Below are positions 63,271 to 64,000 of a stretch of DNA of 64,000 bases, one piece after another. Below the pieces are notes generated by a model, which was not told the origin of the DNA, did no database searches, and saw only the letters and a list, made by a program, of their open reading frames with translations. The position numbers and the translations under genes are program-made. The stretch spans positions 1 through 64,000 of the forward strand of contig CAJNOL010000815.1 of NCBI GenBank assembly GCA_905250125.1. The letters run 5' to 3'. Origin of the DNA: Rotaria sordida (taxonomy: Eukaryota > Rotifera > Eurotatoria > Philodinida > Philodinidae). Within the stretch, counting starts at the first letter, position 1, and every line of letters begins with the position of its first letter.

Positions 63271-63840
63271 TGGTGAGTAAGAAAAGCTTTCAACTAATTA
63301 ATCGCTTTTCAGTCGAGATTATTTGCATCATGTAGATCTTAATGAGTTCTGAATATCCAAACAAAATTTTGAACTCTTAACTTATTGCTGCGAAGATACT
63401 GTATTTTTACGGAAATTTTTGGCATAATACCGTGATCAGGAATACTGATTTTCGAATTGAAACTTTTCACAGAAACAGTCCTTACTGGCAATAGTTTATT
63501 GTGAAATTTTCAGATCTTTTCGTTGTTTTCATCCTAAGATACACCTATGGTTAAAGCTTCGAACAAATCAAAAGGCCTGAAACTTTTACAATAAATTATT
63601 CTCGCTAAGCTCTATTTCTATGGAAAGTTTCAATTTGAAATTCGGTAATAAGTTTTCCTGAGGGGAACCACATCATTAATTTAAAACATACTGCATTGCT
63701 GTAGGATCTCTACAGTCATAAGTGAAAAGTCCGAATTCTGTTCAAGATATTCATAGCTTATTAGATTCTACATGATGCTGCACATAGTTTCAATCCTAGA
63801 TCGACTAATCAGTTGAGGAACTTCTCGGGTGAGTTAGAAT
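63271..63840. repeat. Foldback element, second copy of the MADD-intron family
   Basis: Arms: GGTGAGTAAGAAAAG, TGCATCATGTAGAT and GAGTTCTGAATATCC on the left pair with complements on the right (GATATTCATAGCTTATTAG, CTACATGATGCTGCA, GGGTGAG). The centre resembles 25975-26625: AGTTTATTGTGAAATTTTCAG here, against ACTTTATTGTGAAAGTTTCAG there (each 20-21 bases with one or two changes). Diverged and noncoding. Confidence 0.75.
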
Positions 63841-64000
63841 GTGCTTCAATAAGCACTAGAATCTGATAGTAGGCATAATTTTATTAGCTTTTTTTCTTTT
63901 GTTGCAGAAAGAAAAGAAAATGAAAAAAAAGAAGTCCGCAGTGTACTCCACGAATAATGGATAAACAACAAAAAAAATCGAAATAAAGAAGAAGGAATTT

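Overview
The window is nuclear DNA from a small invertebrate animal, most likely a bdelloid rotifer. It is strongly AT-rich. Genes are split by many introns of about 50-70 bp with GT-AG ends, and the recognisable proteins are animal ones: MADD, RBX1, CBR1-like, BBIP1, annexin, SPICE1-like, the BSX homeobox, and a ROCK C-terminus. Two points favour a bdelloid. First, short TGTGGG-type tracts recur, and this is the telomere repeat I recall for bdelloids. Second, bacterial- or plant-like genes (an NTF2/SnoaL-like protein, a short-form copper amine oxidase) sit among the animal genes. The species is not determined. One 100-base run of N (60886-60985) is an assembly gap.

Layout. 36-2494 (-): four-exon copper amine oxidase. 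4.7-5.8 kb (-): decayed remnants of an unidentified gene. 6632-8872 (+): C-terminal part of Rho kinase (PH plus C1) without the kinase domain. 10715-11135 and 17421-17837 (-): two copies of an amidated-neuropeptide precursor inside a 1.3 kb direct duplication. 13919-14284 (+): NTF2-like gene. 19158-31138 (-): about 26-exon MADD/Rab3-GEF gene. 32485-32908 (-): RBX1. 33242-33967 and 34203-37360 (+): two short-chain dehydrogenases. 37683-37961 (+): BBIP1. 40594-47933 (-): a 20-exon, about 1031-residue protein joining a DZANK1-type N-terminus to eight annexin repeats. 48103-52838 (+): SPICE1-like centriole gene, head to head with the annexin fusion. 54256-55209 (+): BSX homeobox with an 11-nt microexon. 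55.2-64 kb: gene-poor, with repeat elements and one unidentified partial gene near 62 kb.

Two repeat systems overlie the genes. (1) At least eleven long inverted repeats (stem-loops of about 200-650 bp), mostly inside larger introns. Two of them (MADD intron and 63.3-63.8 kb) belong to one family. (2) At least nine short elements with a TGTGGG-like G-rich tract, a short AAAGAAGAA-like spacer, and a C-rich complement. Any intronic copy would be transcribed as a hairpin.

Functionally, BBIP1 (BBSome), the DZANK1-type protein and the SPICE1-like protein are all linked to cilia or centrioles and lie within about 15 kb. The fusion gene and the SPICE1-like gene have start codons 169 bp apart and probably share a promoter. 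All exon joins below were deduced by eye from splice consensus, phase and family similarity; no alignment or expression data were available.
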